In this document: positions 16,276-26,083 of the stretch, one piece after another
Layout of the letters: the number at the start of each line of letters is the position of its first letter
Numbering within the stretch: position 1 is the first letter of the stretch
Assembly: GCA_014656175.1 (NCBI GenBank)
Contig: BNBX01000011.1
Coordinates: 63,420 to 127,419 of the forward strand
From: Streptomyces werraensis
GTDB lineage: Bacteria; Actinomycetota; Actinomycetes; Streptomycetales; Streptomycetaceae
DNA: 64,000 bases
Direction: 5' to 3'
Program-made: the position numbers and the translations under genes
The notes under the pieces: model-generated
Database searches by the model: none
What the model was told of the DNA's origin: nothing
Seen by the model: the letters and a program-made list of their open reading frames with translations, nothing else

Positions 16276-17910
16276 ATGAGCAGGACGACCGCCACCGTGG
16301 CCGCGTCCCTTCCGGACCGCTGGGAGGAACTGGTGACCACGGCTCTGCTGGGCACCGACCGGCGCACCCCGCCGGGCGTGGCGCCGGGACCGCAGGCGCC
16401 GTCGGGCCTGCTCGACGCGGCGGCCGCGGCGACCGTACGGCGCCGGGCCGGCCTGCGCCCCGCGCGGCCCGCCGAGCGGCTGCGCCCCGCTCCCGAGGAC
16501 CCGCGCCCTGCGCTGCCGCCCGCCGCCGCACGCAGGCTCGCGGCGCTGCTCGCCCACCGTCCCGGCGCGTCCGGCGGCGGCCGCCGGGGCGCGGCGCCGG
16601 ACCTGATGGAGCTGCTGCCGCAGTGGCTCCAGGCGGCGAACGCCCGCGGTTACGCGGCGCCCCCGCAGGCGCTGCCCGCCCTGCTCGACGCCGCGCGGGG
16701 CCGCACCGACCTGCGTCCGGCGGCGCTGCGGTTCGCGGGCCCGCGCGCGCTGTGGCTGGCGCGGCTCAACCCGGACTGGCGGTTCGCCCTGCGCGCGGCC
16801 CCCGGCGGCGGCCCCTCGGCCCCCGACCTCCGCGACCCGCAGGGCATACGGCGGCTCTGGCAGGAAGGCCTCTTCGCCGAACGGGTCACGCTGCTCACCG
16901 CTCTGCGCTCCCGTGACGCGGCCGCCGCGCGCGCCCTGCTGGAGGAGACGTGGGCGACGGAACGGGCCGAGGACCGGCTGATGTTCCTGGACTCCCTGCG
17001 CGCCGGACTCGGCCCGGACGACGAGACCTTCCTGGAACGGGCGCTGGCCGACCGCAGCCGCAACGTACGGGCGACGGCGGCCGAGTTGCTGTCGGCGCTG
17101 CCCGCGTCGGCGCTGGCCGCGCGGATGGCGGTGCGCGCCGCCGCGTGCGTGGCGGTGGACCGTACGCGGGACGTGCCGACGATCGTCGTGGAGGCGCCGC
17201 ACGAGTGCGACGCGGCGATGGAGCGCGACGGCGTGGTGGCCAAGGCGCCGGCCGGACGGGGGGAACGGTCGTGGTGGCTGGGTCAGCTGGTGGAGGCGGC
17301 GCCTCTCGGCACCTGGCCGGGGCGGCTCGGCGGGCGTGCCCCCGAGGAGATCGTGGCGCTGCCGGTCGCCGACGGCTGGCAGGGCGAACTGCACGCGGCC
17401 TGGTGCCGGGCGGCGGTGCGGCAGCGGGACGCGGAGTGGTCCCGCGCGTTGCTGGGGGAGCCGTCCGCGCCGGAGGCGGGCGGTCCCGGGGCGGTGTCCC
17501 TGGCCGAGCGCGCCCGGCTGCTGGCCACCCTGGACGCCGGTGAACGGGCGGCGTGGGTGGCCGGGTTCATCGAGACACACGGCCTGTCCGAGGCGTTCCA
17601 ACTGCTCGGGGTGTGTGCGGTGCCCTGGGCCCCGCCGCTCGGGCGGGCCGTGGTCGACGCGCTCAACATCGCGCGGGACGCAGGGAGTTATCCATGGAGT
17701 TTCAGCGGAGTCATGGGCCTGGCCGAGCGCTGTCTCGACCCGTCCGAGGCGAGCCGTCTCGACGCGCTGCTGGCGATACCGGACGAGCCGGAGGACGCCG
17801 CGCCCGGCGCCGGGAGCTACTGGTCGGAGGCGTTCCAGCGCCTGGTGACCACGTTGCGGCTGCGTGGCGCGATGCTGGCGGAGCTGGCCCCGGAGCGACC
17901 GGCCGCCTGA
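16276..17910 (+). CDS. DUF5691 family protein
   Basis: 544 residues, rich in Ala, Leu and Arg; composition suggests an alpha-solenoid. N-terminal WEELVTTALLGTDRRTPP and central ALRFAGPRALWLARLNPDWRFAL are the stretches by which I recognise the family. AAGGAAG lies before the ATG. It follows the SWIM-like gene by 124 bp on the same strand. Co-occurrence with MoxR, VWA, DUF5682 and SWIM proteins is common in bacteria; biochemical function unknown. Confidence 0.8.
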   Translation: MSRTTATVAASLPDRWEELVTTALLGTDRRTPPGVAPGPQAPSGLLDAAAAATVRRRAGLRPARPAERLRPAPEDPRPALPPAAARRLAALLAHRPGASGGGRRGAAPDLMELLPQWLQAANARGYAAPPQALPALLDAARGRTDLRPAALRFAGPRALWLARLNPDWRFALRAAPGGGPSAPDLRDPQGIRRLWQEGLFAERVTLLTALRSRDAAAARALLEETWATERAEDRLMFLDSLRAGLGPDDETFLERALADRSRNVRATAAELLSALPASALAARMAVRAAACVAVDRTRDVPTIVVEAPHECDAAMERDGVVAKAPAGRGERSWWLGQLVEAAPLGTWPGRLGGRAPEEIVALPVADGWQGELHAAWCRAAVRQRDAEWSRALLGEPSAPEAGGPGAVSLAERARLLATLDAGERAAWVAGFIETHGLSEAFQLLGVCAVPWAPPLGRAVVDALNIARDAGSYPWSFSGVMGLAERCLDPSEASRLDALLAIPDEPEDAAPGAGSYWSEAFQRLVTTLRLRGAMLAELAPERPAA

Positions 17911-18296
17911 CCGGACCGGTCGGCCTCGTCACGTCCCGGCTCACCGCCGGAGCCGAGTGGGGCGGCGCGTACAGCGGCGGACGCCCTCGGCGCCGGCGCC
18001 CGGAGACGGGCATCCCGCCGCCCGCCGTCACGCGGGCGGCGACGGCTCCCGCATCGCGGGCATCGGCAGCGCCGGACCCCGCGCCCCTCGCGACGCCGAC
18101 ACGCGTCGCCCTGGCCGCGCCGGCACCGGCTGCCCTCGCCTCCCCGGCACCGGACGCCCTGGTCGCACCCGCCCCGGACGCCCCGGCACACGCGGCCGCC
18201 GCCACTCGGGCACGGGCGATGGCCGCCCCACGGGCGCCCACGACCGGCGCAGCCGCCCCGGCGGTACGACATCCGCCTGCCGCAGCGACCCCGCGC
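17911..18296. other. Low-complexity non-coding stretch
   Basis: About 385 bp between the ends of convergent genes. 18060-18200 is an imperfect tandem repeat of Ala/Pro-type codons (units around GCACCGG and GCCCTCG). Frames on both strands stay open only because of composition; there is no start with a ribosome binding site and no recognisable protein. No clear terminator hairpin seen. Confidence 0.4.
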
Positions 18297-18713
<417 letters not shown>

Positions 18714-19110
18714 CACTGCCTCCATGAAGCGACTACATCCATCCGTATCGACATCGACCAGTACCGCACAATCGCACGGATTCCCCGGCCCGAACCGGCC
18801 GCAGAAGTGAACGAACGTTATCCCCAGCATCCCGCAACCGGCAGTTTCGCGGTGCACAGGGAGGGGGAAATCACACGGTGGGACACGTCCGTCGCGCAGC
18901 GTTTCCGGGCCCGGCCTCCAAGCCGAGTTCTCGTGCGGCACACGGACAACAGTGGGAACATGCGCATAAGGGATGCGCCTCGAGGTCGACCCACCACCGC
19001 GCACCGTCCGCGCTTCACCGGCGCGCACCGTCGACCGCACTCGGAGCGCCATTCCACGAGGGCACACGGGGGACGAGGCTGTCCCCTCGCGTGCCGACAG
19101 GAGGTCGGCC
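18714..19110. other. Divergent intergenic region, icmB / lipase
   Basis: About 397 bp. The icmB side (18720-18860) is AT-richer than average and should carry that promoter. No confident -10/-35 pair, operator or small gene identified; the open frames here lack ribosome binding sites. Confidence 0.35.
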
Positions 19111-19980
19111 ATGAAGGTCACCCAGGCAGCTCTTCCGTTCCTGCCCCTCTGCCGGCGCCTTCTGCCGGCCCGGCTGGCGGATCTCTCCGTGAGCCTGCTG
19201 AAGGCGACCGCCCTGGAGCTGGCGATCCTGGCGGGCCATGTCCTCCTCTATCCCGCCGGCATCGTCCAGGAGCGGCGCGGCCCCGACCGTTCCGCGCTGA
19301 CCGCCCCCGGGGGGACGGCGCAGCTGCCGACGGAGGCCAAGCCCCCGGTCGTGCTGCTGCACGGCTTCATCGACAACCGCTCCGTCTTCCTGCTGCTGCG
19401 CCGCAGCCTGGCCCAGCACGGCCGGCAGCAGATCGAGTCGCTCAACTACTCTCCGCTGACGTGCGACATCCGCACGGCCGCCGAGCTGCTCGGACGGCAT
19501 GTCGAGCAGGTCTGCGAGCGCACGGGCAGCGAGCGGGTGGACGTGGTGGGGCACAGCCTGGGCGGGCTGATCGCGCGGTACTACGTGCAGCGGCTGGGCG
19601 GTGACCGGAGGGTGCGGACGCTGGTCACGCTCGGCACCCCGCACTCCGGCACGCGGGTGGCGCCGCTGGCCAACGCCCATCCGATCGTGCGGCAGATGCG
19701 TCCCGGTTCGCCGGTGCTGGAGGAGCTGGCCCGGCCCGCCCCCGGGTGCCGTACGCACTTCGTGGCGTTCTGGAGCGACCTCGACCACATCATGGATCCG
19801 CTGGAGAACGCGTGCGTCGAGCACCCGGACCTGAAGGCGGTCAATGTGCGGGTGAGCGGCGTGGGGCACCTGGCGCTGCCGGTGCACCCGGCGGTGGCGA
19901 CGGGCATCCGGGAGGCGCTGGACACGGCGCATCCGGGTGAACCGTCCGGCGGACGGGCGAACGGGCTCACGGTGGCCTGA
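19111..19980 (+). CDS. Secreted or membrane-associated alpha/beta-hydrolase lipase
   Basis: 289 residues, like class 2 lipases of Streptomyces. A hydrophobic N-terminus (residues 5-50) is a signal or anchor. Alpha/beta hydrolase marks: oxyanion segment VVLLHGFIDN near 84, nucleophile elbow GHSLGG near 149-154 (Ser), LVTLGTPHSGT, the Asp-containing FWSDLDHIMDP and the C-terminal His in GVGHLALPVHP. ATG at 19111 has a perfect GGAGG; the frame open from 18973 is rejected. Expected to cleave acyl esters outside the cytoplasm. Confidence 0.88.
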   Translation: MKVTQAALPFLPLCRRLLPARLADLSVSLLKATALELAILAGHVLLYPAGIVQERRGPDRSALTAPGGTAQLPTEAKPPVVLLHGFIDNRSVFLLLRRSLAQHGRQQIESLNYSPLTCDIRTAAELLGRHVEQVCERTGSERVDVVGHSLGGLIARYYVQRLGGDRRVRTLVTLGTPHSGTRVAPLANAHPIVRQMRPGSPVLEELARPAPGCRTHFVAFWSDLDHIMDPLENACVEHPDLKAVNVRVSGVGHLALPVHPAVATGIREALDTAHPGEPSGGRANGLTVA

Positions 19981-20099
19981 GGCGCGGGGGCGCACGACAC
20001 GCCCGCACCTCTCCGCCCGCACGGAGTGATCCCTCCCGTCCAGAAGCGAACAACATCGGTCAGGGGCGGCCGACTTGCCCTCGCCCACGCGTCACAATT

Positions 20100-20119
20100 T
20101 CGAACACAAGTCGAACACA
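20100..20119. repeat. Direct repeat TCGAACACA upstream of the M23 gene
   Basis: TCGAACACA occurs at 20100-20108 and 20111-20119, an 11-bp period, in the 293-bp gap before the M23 peptidase gene. Could be an activator or extracytoplasmic-stress promoter element; no matching -10 was found. Confidence 0.35.
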
Positions 20120-20273
20120 GAGCCAAGACCGCGTCCGCCGACCGCCGAAACCCGACCGAATGCCCGTTTCCTGCGGCCGCGAAACCTGGGGAAGATTGTC
20201 GCGCCCGCATACCGCCGGGTACAGTCGCCGCACTGCTCTGGCAGCCCCTGTTGTCGAGGCGAAAGAGAAGTTG

Positions 20274-21836
20274 GTGAACGACCGTCACCCGTCGGGGACC
20301 ATGACCCCGGCTCCGGCCTCCGATGCCGCCTCGGCGCCCTACGCGTCGTACGGCAGCCAGGGGGTCCCGTACGGGGACGTCACCTCCTACGGCGGCTACG
20401 ACGCCACCTACTACGGCACCGGCGAGCACGCCGCCGGCACCTTCGCCGCCGACCCCCTCTTCGGGAGCATGCCGGGCGAGGACCCCGCGCAGGCCACCTG
20501 GACCACCGGTCAGTGGACGGCCGGCGCGCAGGACACCGGGCACTACGACGCCTACGCCTTCCAGCAGGCCGCGTACGACACCGGCGGCCATGACGCGACC
20601 GCCTGGACCACCGGCCGGCAGCCGACGGCGGTGATTCCCCAGCAGGGCGGATCCCCCGAGACCGGCCAGTGGGACGCGAACGCGTGGCTCCAGCCCGACC
20701 AGGCCGAGCAGCCCGCGGACCCGACCCAGCAGTGGGACTGGGGCACGCAGACCTTCGACAGCGGCGTCTACGACGCCACCCAGTGGAACTCCGACGGCGG
20801 CGGGACGCCCGCGCCGGACGCGCAGTACGGCGGAGAGCCGTACGAGCAGGAGAACTTCGCGGCACACGAGGACTTCGCGGCACAACAGGACTTCGGCCAG
20901 GAGAACTTTTCCCAGGAGTCCTACCAGCAGGACGCGCCCGACCAGCCGTACGCGGAGGACGACTACCGCGGGGAGCCCGGTCCGGACGAACCCGGCGCCG
21001 GTGAACCGGCCGACACCGGCGAACTGCCCGCCGTCCCCCTCCTCGACGAGCAGGAGGAGGTCGCCCCCGCACCGCGCGCCGCCTCCCGCTCCGGGTCCCG
21101 TTCCCGCCGCCGCACCCCGCCCAAGCGCTCCGCGCTGCTGACCGTGGCCGTGCCCTCGGCGTGTGTGATGGGGGTCGCCGGCATCGCGGCCGCCTCGGTG
21201 GGCGATCTGTCCGACGAGGGCGGCCAGGAGGCGCGGACGACCGCCGCGGACGCCCAGCCGGTCCAGCCGTCCGCCGCCAACGTCAAGCTGGACACCCAGC
21301 TCGAGAGTCTCGCCGCCGGCGCCGACGACTTCGCCGACCGGGCCAGCCGCGCCCAGGGCCGCATCGACCTCAAGGCCCAGCAGGAGCTCGAGCGCAGGCG
21401 GGCGGCCGAGGAGGCGGCCCGCAAGGAGCGGCTCCGCCCGAAGTTCGCGCTCCCGGTGGCCCAGCACGGACTCAGCGCCTACTACGGCCAGTCCGGTATC
21501 AACTGGATGTCCCTCCACACCGGCATCGACTTCCCCGTCTCGTACGGCACGCCCGTGCTGGCGGCGACCGACGGCACGGTGCGCACGCAGTACAACTCCG
21601 CCTACGGCAACATGCTGATCGTGACGGCGATGGACGGCACGGAGACGTGGTACTGCCACCTCTCCAGTTACCAGGTACCCTCCGGCGCGACCGTCAAGGC
21701 CGGCGACCAGATCGCGTTCTCCGGGAACTCCGGCAACTCGACCGGCCCGCACCTTCACTTCGAGGTCCGCCCCGGCGGCGGCTCGTCGATCGACCCTCTC
21801 GCCTGGTTCCGCAGCCACGGCCTGGAACCCACGTAG
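20274..21836 (+). CDS. M23-family metallopeptidase, membrane anchored
   Basis: 520 residues. Residues 1-280 are a hydrophilic region rich in Tyr, Gly, Asp, Gln and Glu, with loose repeats of TTGQW and AYDTGG type, probably cytoplasmic. A membrane helix lies near 285-305 (LLTVAVPSACVMGVAGIAAAS), then a short Ala/Glu/Arg coiled coil (residues about 360-390). The C-terminal peptidase domain holds the zinc ligands HTGID (near 414) and HLHFE (near 492), the lysostaphin-type LytM fold. It should cleave peptidoglycan peptides. GTG start after AAAGAGAAG. Confidence 0.9.
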   Translation: MNDRHPSGTMTPAPASDAASAPYASYGSQGVPYGDVTSYGGYDATYYGTGEHAAGTFAADPLFGSMPGEDPAQATWTTGQWTAGAQDTGHYDAYAFQQAAYDTGGHDATAWTTGRQPTAVIPQQGGSPETGQWDANAWLQPDQAEQPADPTQQWDWGTQTFDSGVYDATQWNSDGGGTPAPDAQYGGEPYEQENFAAHEDFAAQQDFGQENFSQESYQQDAPDQPYAEDDYRGEPGPDEPGAGEPADTGELPAVPLLDEQEEVAPAPRAASRSGSRSRRRTPPKRSALLTVAVPSACVMGVAGIAAASVGDLSDEGGQEARTTAADAQPVQPSAANVKLDTQLESLAAGADDFADRASRAQGRIDLKAQQELERRRAAEEAARKERLRPKFALPVAQHGLSAYYGQSGINWMSLHTGIDFPVSYGTPVLAATDGTVRTQYNSAYGNMLIVTAMDGTETWYCHLSSYQVPSGATVKAGDQIAFSGNSGNSTGPHLHFEVRPGGGSSIDPLAWFRSHGLEPT

Positions 21837-21849
21837 GCCGGCCCGTGCA

Positions 21850-21871
21850 CCGGTGCCCGTCGCGGCACCGG
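21850..21871. terminator. Hairpin between convergent M23 and pcrA genes
   Basis: CCGGTGCC and GGCACCGG form an 8-bp stem with a 6-base loop between the ends of the two convergent genes. No T-run. Confidence 0.5.
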
Positions 21872-21908
21872 AGCGAACCCCGGCCCACGACGGGCCCCGC
21901 ATCCACGG

Positions 21909-24389
21909 CTAAAGCTTCTCCACCGGCGCGTACCGCAGCAGCAGGCGCTTGGGCTTCTCGTCGCCGAAGTCGATCGTCGCCTCGGCGTTCGCCCCCGTGC
22001 CCTTCACCGCGACGACCGTGCCCAGGCCGAACTGGTCGTGCGTGACCCGGTCCCCGACCGCCAGCGACACCACGGGCTTCTCCGAGGTACGCCGGGTGGC
22101 GAAGCCGGACGCGCCCGACGCGGACGAGCGGGAGCGGGTCGACGACAGCGACGCCGCCACCCCGGACGCCGGCCCGGAGGACATCGGCGAGCTCCCCCCG
22201 GTCCGCTTCCACTCCAGGTGCGTGGCCGGGATTTCCTCCAGGAACCGCGAGGGCGGGTTGTACGACGGCTGGCCCCAGGCGCTGCGCATCACCGACCGCG
22301 TGAGGTAGAGCCGCTCGCGGGCGCGCGTGATGCCGACGTACGCCAGGCGGCGCTCCTCCTCCAGTTCCTTGGTCTGGCCGAGGGCGCGCATGTGCGGGAA
22401 GACGCCGTCCTCCATGCCGGTGAGGAAGACGACCGGGAACTCCAGGCCCTTGGCGGTGTGGAGGGTCATCAGCGTGATGACGCCGTCGCCGTCCTCCTCG
22501 TCGGGGATCTGGTCGGAGTCGGCGACCAGGGCGACCTGCTCGAGGAAGTCGGCCAGCGTGCCGGTCTCGCCCTCGCCGCGCTCCTGCTCGAACTCCAGGG
22601 CGACGGCCGCGAGTTCCTGGAGGTTCTCGATGCGGGTCTCGTCCTGCGGATCGGTGGACGCCTGCAACTCGGCGAGGTAGCCGGTGCGTTCGAGGATGGC
22701 TTCGAGGACCGTCGCCGGTCCCGCCCCCGACTCGACGACCGTACGGAGGTCCTCCATCAGCGTGTTGAACCGCTTGACCGCGTTCGCCGACCGGGCGGCC
22801 ATGCCGTACGCCTCGTCGACGCGGCGCAGCGCCTGCGGGAAGCTGATCTTCTCCCGCTGGGCGAGCGCGTCGATCATGGCCTCGGCGCGGTCGCCGATGC
22901 CGCGCTTGGGGACGTTGAGGATGCGGCGCAGCGGCACCGAGTCCTCCGGGTTGGCCAGCACCCGCAGGTAGGCCAGGACGTCCCGGACCTCCTTGCGCTC
23001 GTAGAAGCGGACGCCGCCGACGACCTTGTACGGCAGGCCGACGCGGATGAAGATCTCCTCGAAGACACGGGACTGTGCGTTGGTGCGGTAGAAGACGGCG
23101 ACGTCGCCGGCCTTGGCCTCGCCCGCGTCCGTGAGGCGGTCTATCTCGTCGGCGACGAACTGCGCCTCGTCGTGCTCCGTGTCGGCGACGTAGCCGGTGA
23201 TGAGCGCGCCGGTGCCGGCGTTGGTCCACAGGTTCTTCGGGCGGCGGGACTCGTTGCGCTCGATGACGGCGTTGGCGGCGGACAGGATCGTCTGCGTGGA
23301 GCGGTAGTTCTGCTCCAGCAGGATCGTCGTCGCGTCCGGGTAGTCCTCCTCGAACTGGAGGATGTTGCGGATCGTCGCGCCGCGGAAGGCGTAGATGGAC
23401 TGGTCGGCGTCACCCACCACGCACAGCTCGGCGGGCGGCACCTCGGCCTCCGGCGGGACGTCGACGGGGTGCTCCGCGGCGCCCCCGACCAGCTCGCGCA
23501 CCAGGGCGTACTGGGCGTGGTTGGTGTCCTGGTACTCGTCGACCAGGACGTGCCGGAAGCGGCGGCGGTAGTGCTCGGCGACGTCGGGGAAGGCGCGGAG
23601 CAGATTGACCGTCGTCATGATCAGGTCGTCGAAGTCCAGCGCGTTCGCCTCGCGCAGGCGCGACTGGTACAGCGCGTAGGCCTGGGCGAGGGTCTTCTCG
23701 AACCCGTCCGTGGCCTGCGCGGCGAAGTCCTCCTCGTCGATCAGCTCGTTCTTCAGGTTGCTGATCTTGGCGCTGAAGGACTTCGGCGGGAAGCGCTTGG
23801 GGTCGAGGTCCAGGTCGCGGCAGACGAGGGCCATCAGGCGCTTGGAGTCGGCGGCGTCGTAGATCGAGAAGGACGAGGTGAAGCCGAGCTTCTTGGACTC
23901 GCGGCGCAGGATGCGGACGCACGCGCTGTGGAAGGTCATGACCCACATCGCGTTCGCCCGGGGGCCGACGAGCTGTTCGACGCGCTCCTTCATCTCGCCC
24001 GCGGCCTTGTTGGTGAAGGTGATCGCGAGGATCTGGCCGGGGTGGACGTCCCGCTCGGCGAGCAGGTAGGCGATGCGATGGGTGAGCACGCGGGTCTTGC
24101 CGGACCCGGCTCCCGCGACGATGAGCAGAGGGGAGCCGGAGTGCACGACCGCGGCGCGCTGGTTGTCGTTCAGCCCCTCCAGCAGCGCGGCGGAGTCGAT
24201 CACAGGGCGGGGGGCGCCGTCCCGGTAGTAGGAGTCCCGCTCCGGGGGCACGTCGAACTTCCCGCCGAACAGGTCGTCCGGCAGGGGCTCCGGGGCGTGC
24301 TCGTCCTCGGGCGGCGGCGGGGGCTCGTCCGCCGGGCCGCGCTGGGCCTGGAGGTCCGCCAGGAAGCTGTCGTCAAAGAGGCTGCTCAT
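21909..24389 (-). CDS. pcrA: PcrA/UvrD-type ATP-dependent DNA helicase
   Basis: 826 residues, superfamily 1A helicase. After an acidic/Pro-rich N-terminus come the Q-motif (LNDNQRAAV), Walker A GAGSGKT, motif Ia ITFTNKAAGEM, motif II VDEYQDTN, motif III GDADQSIYAFRGA, motif IV LEQNYRST, motif V TLHTAKGLEF and motif VI VGITRARERLYL. The C-terminal KGTGANAEATIDFG/KRLLLRYAPVEKL stretch is the RNAP/DNA-interacting tail. Unwinds DNA 3'-5' in nucleotide excision repair and removal of stalled complexes. The region upstream holds an exact damage-type promoter motif. Confidence 0.97.
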   Translation of the reverse strand: MSSLFDDSFLADLQAQRGPADEPPPPPEDEHAPEPLPDDLFGGKFDVPPERDSYYRDGAPRPVIDSAALLEGLNDNQRAAVVHSGSPLLIVAGAGSGKTRVLTHRIAYLLAERDVHPGQILAITFTNKAAGEMKERVEQLVGPRANAMWVMTFHSACVRILRRESKKLGFTSSFSIYDAADSKRLMALVCRDLDLDPKRFPPKSFSAKISNLKNELIDEEDFAAQATDGFEKTLAQAYALYQSRLREANALDFDDLIMTTVNLLRAFPDVAEHYRRRFRHVLVDEYQDTNHAQYALVRELVGGAAEHPVDVPPEAEVPPAELCVVGDADQSIYAFRGATIRNILQFEEDYPDATTILLEQNYRSTQTILSAANAVIERNESRRPKNLWTNAGTGALITGYVADTEHDEAQFVADEIDRLTDAGEAKAGDVAVFYRTNAQSRVFEEIFIRVGLPYKVVGGVRFYERKEVRDVLAYLRVLANPEDSVPLRRILNVPKRGIGDRAEAMIDALAQREKISFPQALRRVDEAYGMAARSANAVKRFNTLMEDLRTVVESGAGPATVLEAILERTGYLAELQASTDPQDETRIENLQELAAVALEFEQERGEGETGTLADFLEQVALVADSDQIPDEEDGDGVITLMTLHTAKGLEFPVVFLTGMEDGVFPHMRALGQTKELEEERRLAYVGITRARERLYLTRSVMRSAWGQPSYNPPSRFLEEIPATHLEWKRTGGSSPMSSGPASGVAASLSSTRSRSSASGASGFATRRTSEKPVVSLAVGDRVTHDQFGLGTVVAVKGTGANAEATIDFGDEKPKRLLLRYAPVEKL

Positions 24390-24398
24390 CGCTCTCCG

Positions 24399-24421
24399 AG
24401 TCTAGGGCGCTCCACCGACAA
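24399..24421 (-). promoter_or_regulatory. Damage-type promoter motif for pcrA
   Basis: On the minus strand TTGTCGGTG-N8-TAGACT, an exact match to TGTCRGTG-N8-TANNNT (RecA-independent damage promoter). The predicted start lies only a few bases before ATG 24389, giving a leaderless or very short leader (CGGAGAGCG before the ATG). A DNA-repair gene behind this motif is what the mycobacterial PafBC regulon would predict. Confidence 0.75.
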
Positions 24422-24669
24422 CCCGGGGCCGCCCCGGAAACATCCCCCGGCCCTTCCCGGGCGCGCCGGGGCGGGCACCCTCCACGGTCACCGTCTCACC
24501 CTGCGTGACATCCACGGGAAGGTCACGAAAATGTATCGGGCATATCACCCATCAACCTTCACAAGGGCCACACCAGTTGGCTACCGTGCGGTCCGGGCCG
24601 CTCGTCCCCCGCCGGCGAACCTCGCCGGACCGTGCGGCCCCCGCCGAGTCCGTCACTGTCCGCCGCGGC

Positions 24670-24800
24670 AGCCGGATCCGGGGACCCACCGAGACTTGGG
24701 GTGAATCGGCCCACTCTTCGGAGCAGGCCGTAGGGCAACCCTTCCAGCCACTCGCCCGAACCCGACAGCTAACCCGGTAGGCGGAGCACTGGAAGGAGTC
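24670..24800 (+). ncRNA. c-di-AMP riboswitch (ydaO/yuaA type)
   Basis: Conserved ydaO elements in order: GGGGTGAATCGG (24698-24709), then GAGCAGGCCGTAGGGCAACC, and the near-invariant CCCGACAGCTAACCCGGTAGGC at 24761-24782. It lies directly upstream of an NlpC/P60 wall hydrolase, and its 3' end runs into the GGAAGGAG ribosome binding site. ydaO RNAs bind c-di-AMP and usually turn the gene off; in Streptomyces they precede wall hydrolases such as rpfA. Boundaries are approximate because I could not fold the RNA. Confidence 0.9.
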
Positions 24801-24807
24801 GCCTCCC

Positions 24808-25980
24808 TTGGCGTCGCACCGCAAGTCGCGCACCCCCGGCACGCGCGTGGCAGGCATACGCACCCCGGCCCTCGCCACGGCCGCGCTCACCTCCGTGGCC
24901 CTGCTCTCCCAGACTGCCGACGCCGCTCCGGGCGAGGACCGGCCGAGCCTGGAGGAGGTCGAGAAGAAGGTCGGCGACCTCTACCGCCAGGCCGAGTCGG
25001 CGACCGAGAAGTACAACGCGGCCAAGGAGCAGACCACCAAGCAGCGCAAGCGCGTCGACACCCTCCTCGACGACGTGGCGCAGCGCACGCAGAAGCTGAA
25101 CGAGGCACGGGCCGAGCTGGGCTCGTACGCGGCCGCCCAGTACCGCACCGGCGCGGGCCTGCCCGACACCGCGACGTTCCTGCTCGCGGAGACCCCGCAG
25201 GACATCTTCGACCAGCGTCAGGTGCTGGACCGGATGACCGGCCGCCAGAAGGCGGCGGTGGACGACTACGTCACCCGGCAGACCGAGACCATGAAGAAGC
25301 GGCAGGAGGCCACCGAGAGCCTCCGCACGCTCACCGAGACGCAGGGCGACCTGAAGACGGCCAAGGCCACCGTCCAGAAGAAGCTCGCCGACGCGCGCCA
25401 ACTGCTGTCGAAGCTGACCGCCGAGGAGAAGGCGCGGCTCGCCGCGATCGAGAAGCGCAAGCAGGAGGAGGCCGCCCGCAAGGCCGCGGAGCTGGCCCGG
25501 CAGCAGGCGGAACAGGAGCAGGCCCGCGAGGAGGCCGCGCAGCAGGGCGGCGGCGCCTCGGAGGGCTCCGGGTCCGGGTCCACGGGCTCGACCGGAACCC
25601 CGCCGGCCGACTCGTCGTACGGCACCAAGGCCGAGAAGGCCCTCGCCTTCGCCCGCGCGCAGATCGGCAAGCCGTACGTCTGGGGCGCGACCGGCCCCGG
25701 CTCCTACGACTGCTCGGGGCTGACCCAGGCCGCCTGGAAGGCCGCCGGCGTCTCCCTGCCGCGCACCACCTACGACCAGGTGAACGCGGGCACCACCGTC
25801 CCGGTGTCCCAGGCCCAACCCGGTGACCTGGTCTTCTTCTACGACGACGTCACCCACGTGGGCATTTACATCGGCAACGGCATGATGATCCACGCCCCGA
25901 AGCCGGGCACGTACGTCCGCGAGGAGTCGGTCTACTACGACGGCGACTCCGCGATCCACAGCATCGTCCGCCCGGCCTGA
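24808..25980 (+). CDS. NlpC/P60 peptidoglycan hydrolase under riboswitch control
   Basis: 390 residues, secreted. A signal peptide covers residues 1-40 (ALATAALTSVALLSQ, cleavage near ADAAPG). Residues about 48-245 form a long coiled coil (DLYRQAESATEKYNAAKEQ), then a Gly/Ser linker, then the NlpC/P60 domain: catalytic Cys in YDCSGL near 302, His in THVGIYIG near 351 and a third polar residue at MMIHAP. It should cut D-Glu-diamino-acid bonds in peptidoglycan stems. TTG start, set by GGAAGGAG nine bases upstream. Same architecture as the gene at 26802. Confidence 0.93.
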   Translation: MASHRKSRTPGTRVAGIRTPALATAALTSVALLSQTADAAPGEDRPSLEEVEKKVGDLYRQAESATEKYNAAKEQTTKQRKRVDTLLDDVAQRTQKLNEARAELGSYAAAQYRTGAGLPDTATFLLAETPQDIFDQRQVLDRMTGRQKAAVDDYVTRQTETMKKRQEATESLRTLTETQGDLKTAKATVQKKLADARQLLSKLTAEEKARLAAIEKRKQEEAARKAAELARQQAEQEQAREEAAQQGGGASEGSGSGSTGSTGTPPADSSYGTKAEKALAFARAQIGKPYVWGATGPGSYDCSGLTQAAWKAAGVSLPRTTYDQVNAGTTVPVSQAQPGDLVFFYDDVTHVGIYIGNGMMIHAPKPGTYVREESVYYDGDSAIHSIVRPA

Positions 25981-26002
25981 CGGGCCCCTCGACGCGCGGA
26001 CA

Positions 26003-26046
26003 CGAAACCGCCGGCCGGCCCTGTGACGGCTCGGCCGGCGGTTTCG
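26003..26046. terminator. Perfect bidirectional terminator
   Basis: CGAAACCGCCGGCCG and CGGCCGGCGGTTTCG form a perfect 15-bp stem with a 14-base loop between convergent genes. The TTTCG/CGAAA ends serve both strands. Confidence 0.9.
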
Positions 26047-26083
26047 CGCCGACGGCGGGGGCCCGGCGTTGCGGGGCGGGGGC

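Noticed and set aside
17711..18272. Minus-strand frames rich in Gly/Ala upstream of icmB
   Set aside because: Low-complexity translation with no ribosome binding site, overlapping the 3' end of the DUF5691 gene.
18973..19110. Upstream extension of the lipase frame
   Set aside because: ATG 19111 has a perfect GGAGG and begins the signal sequence; the extension is Arg/His-rich.
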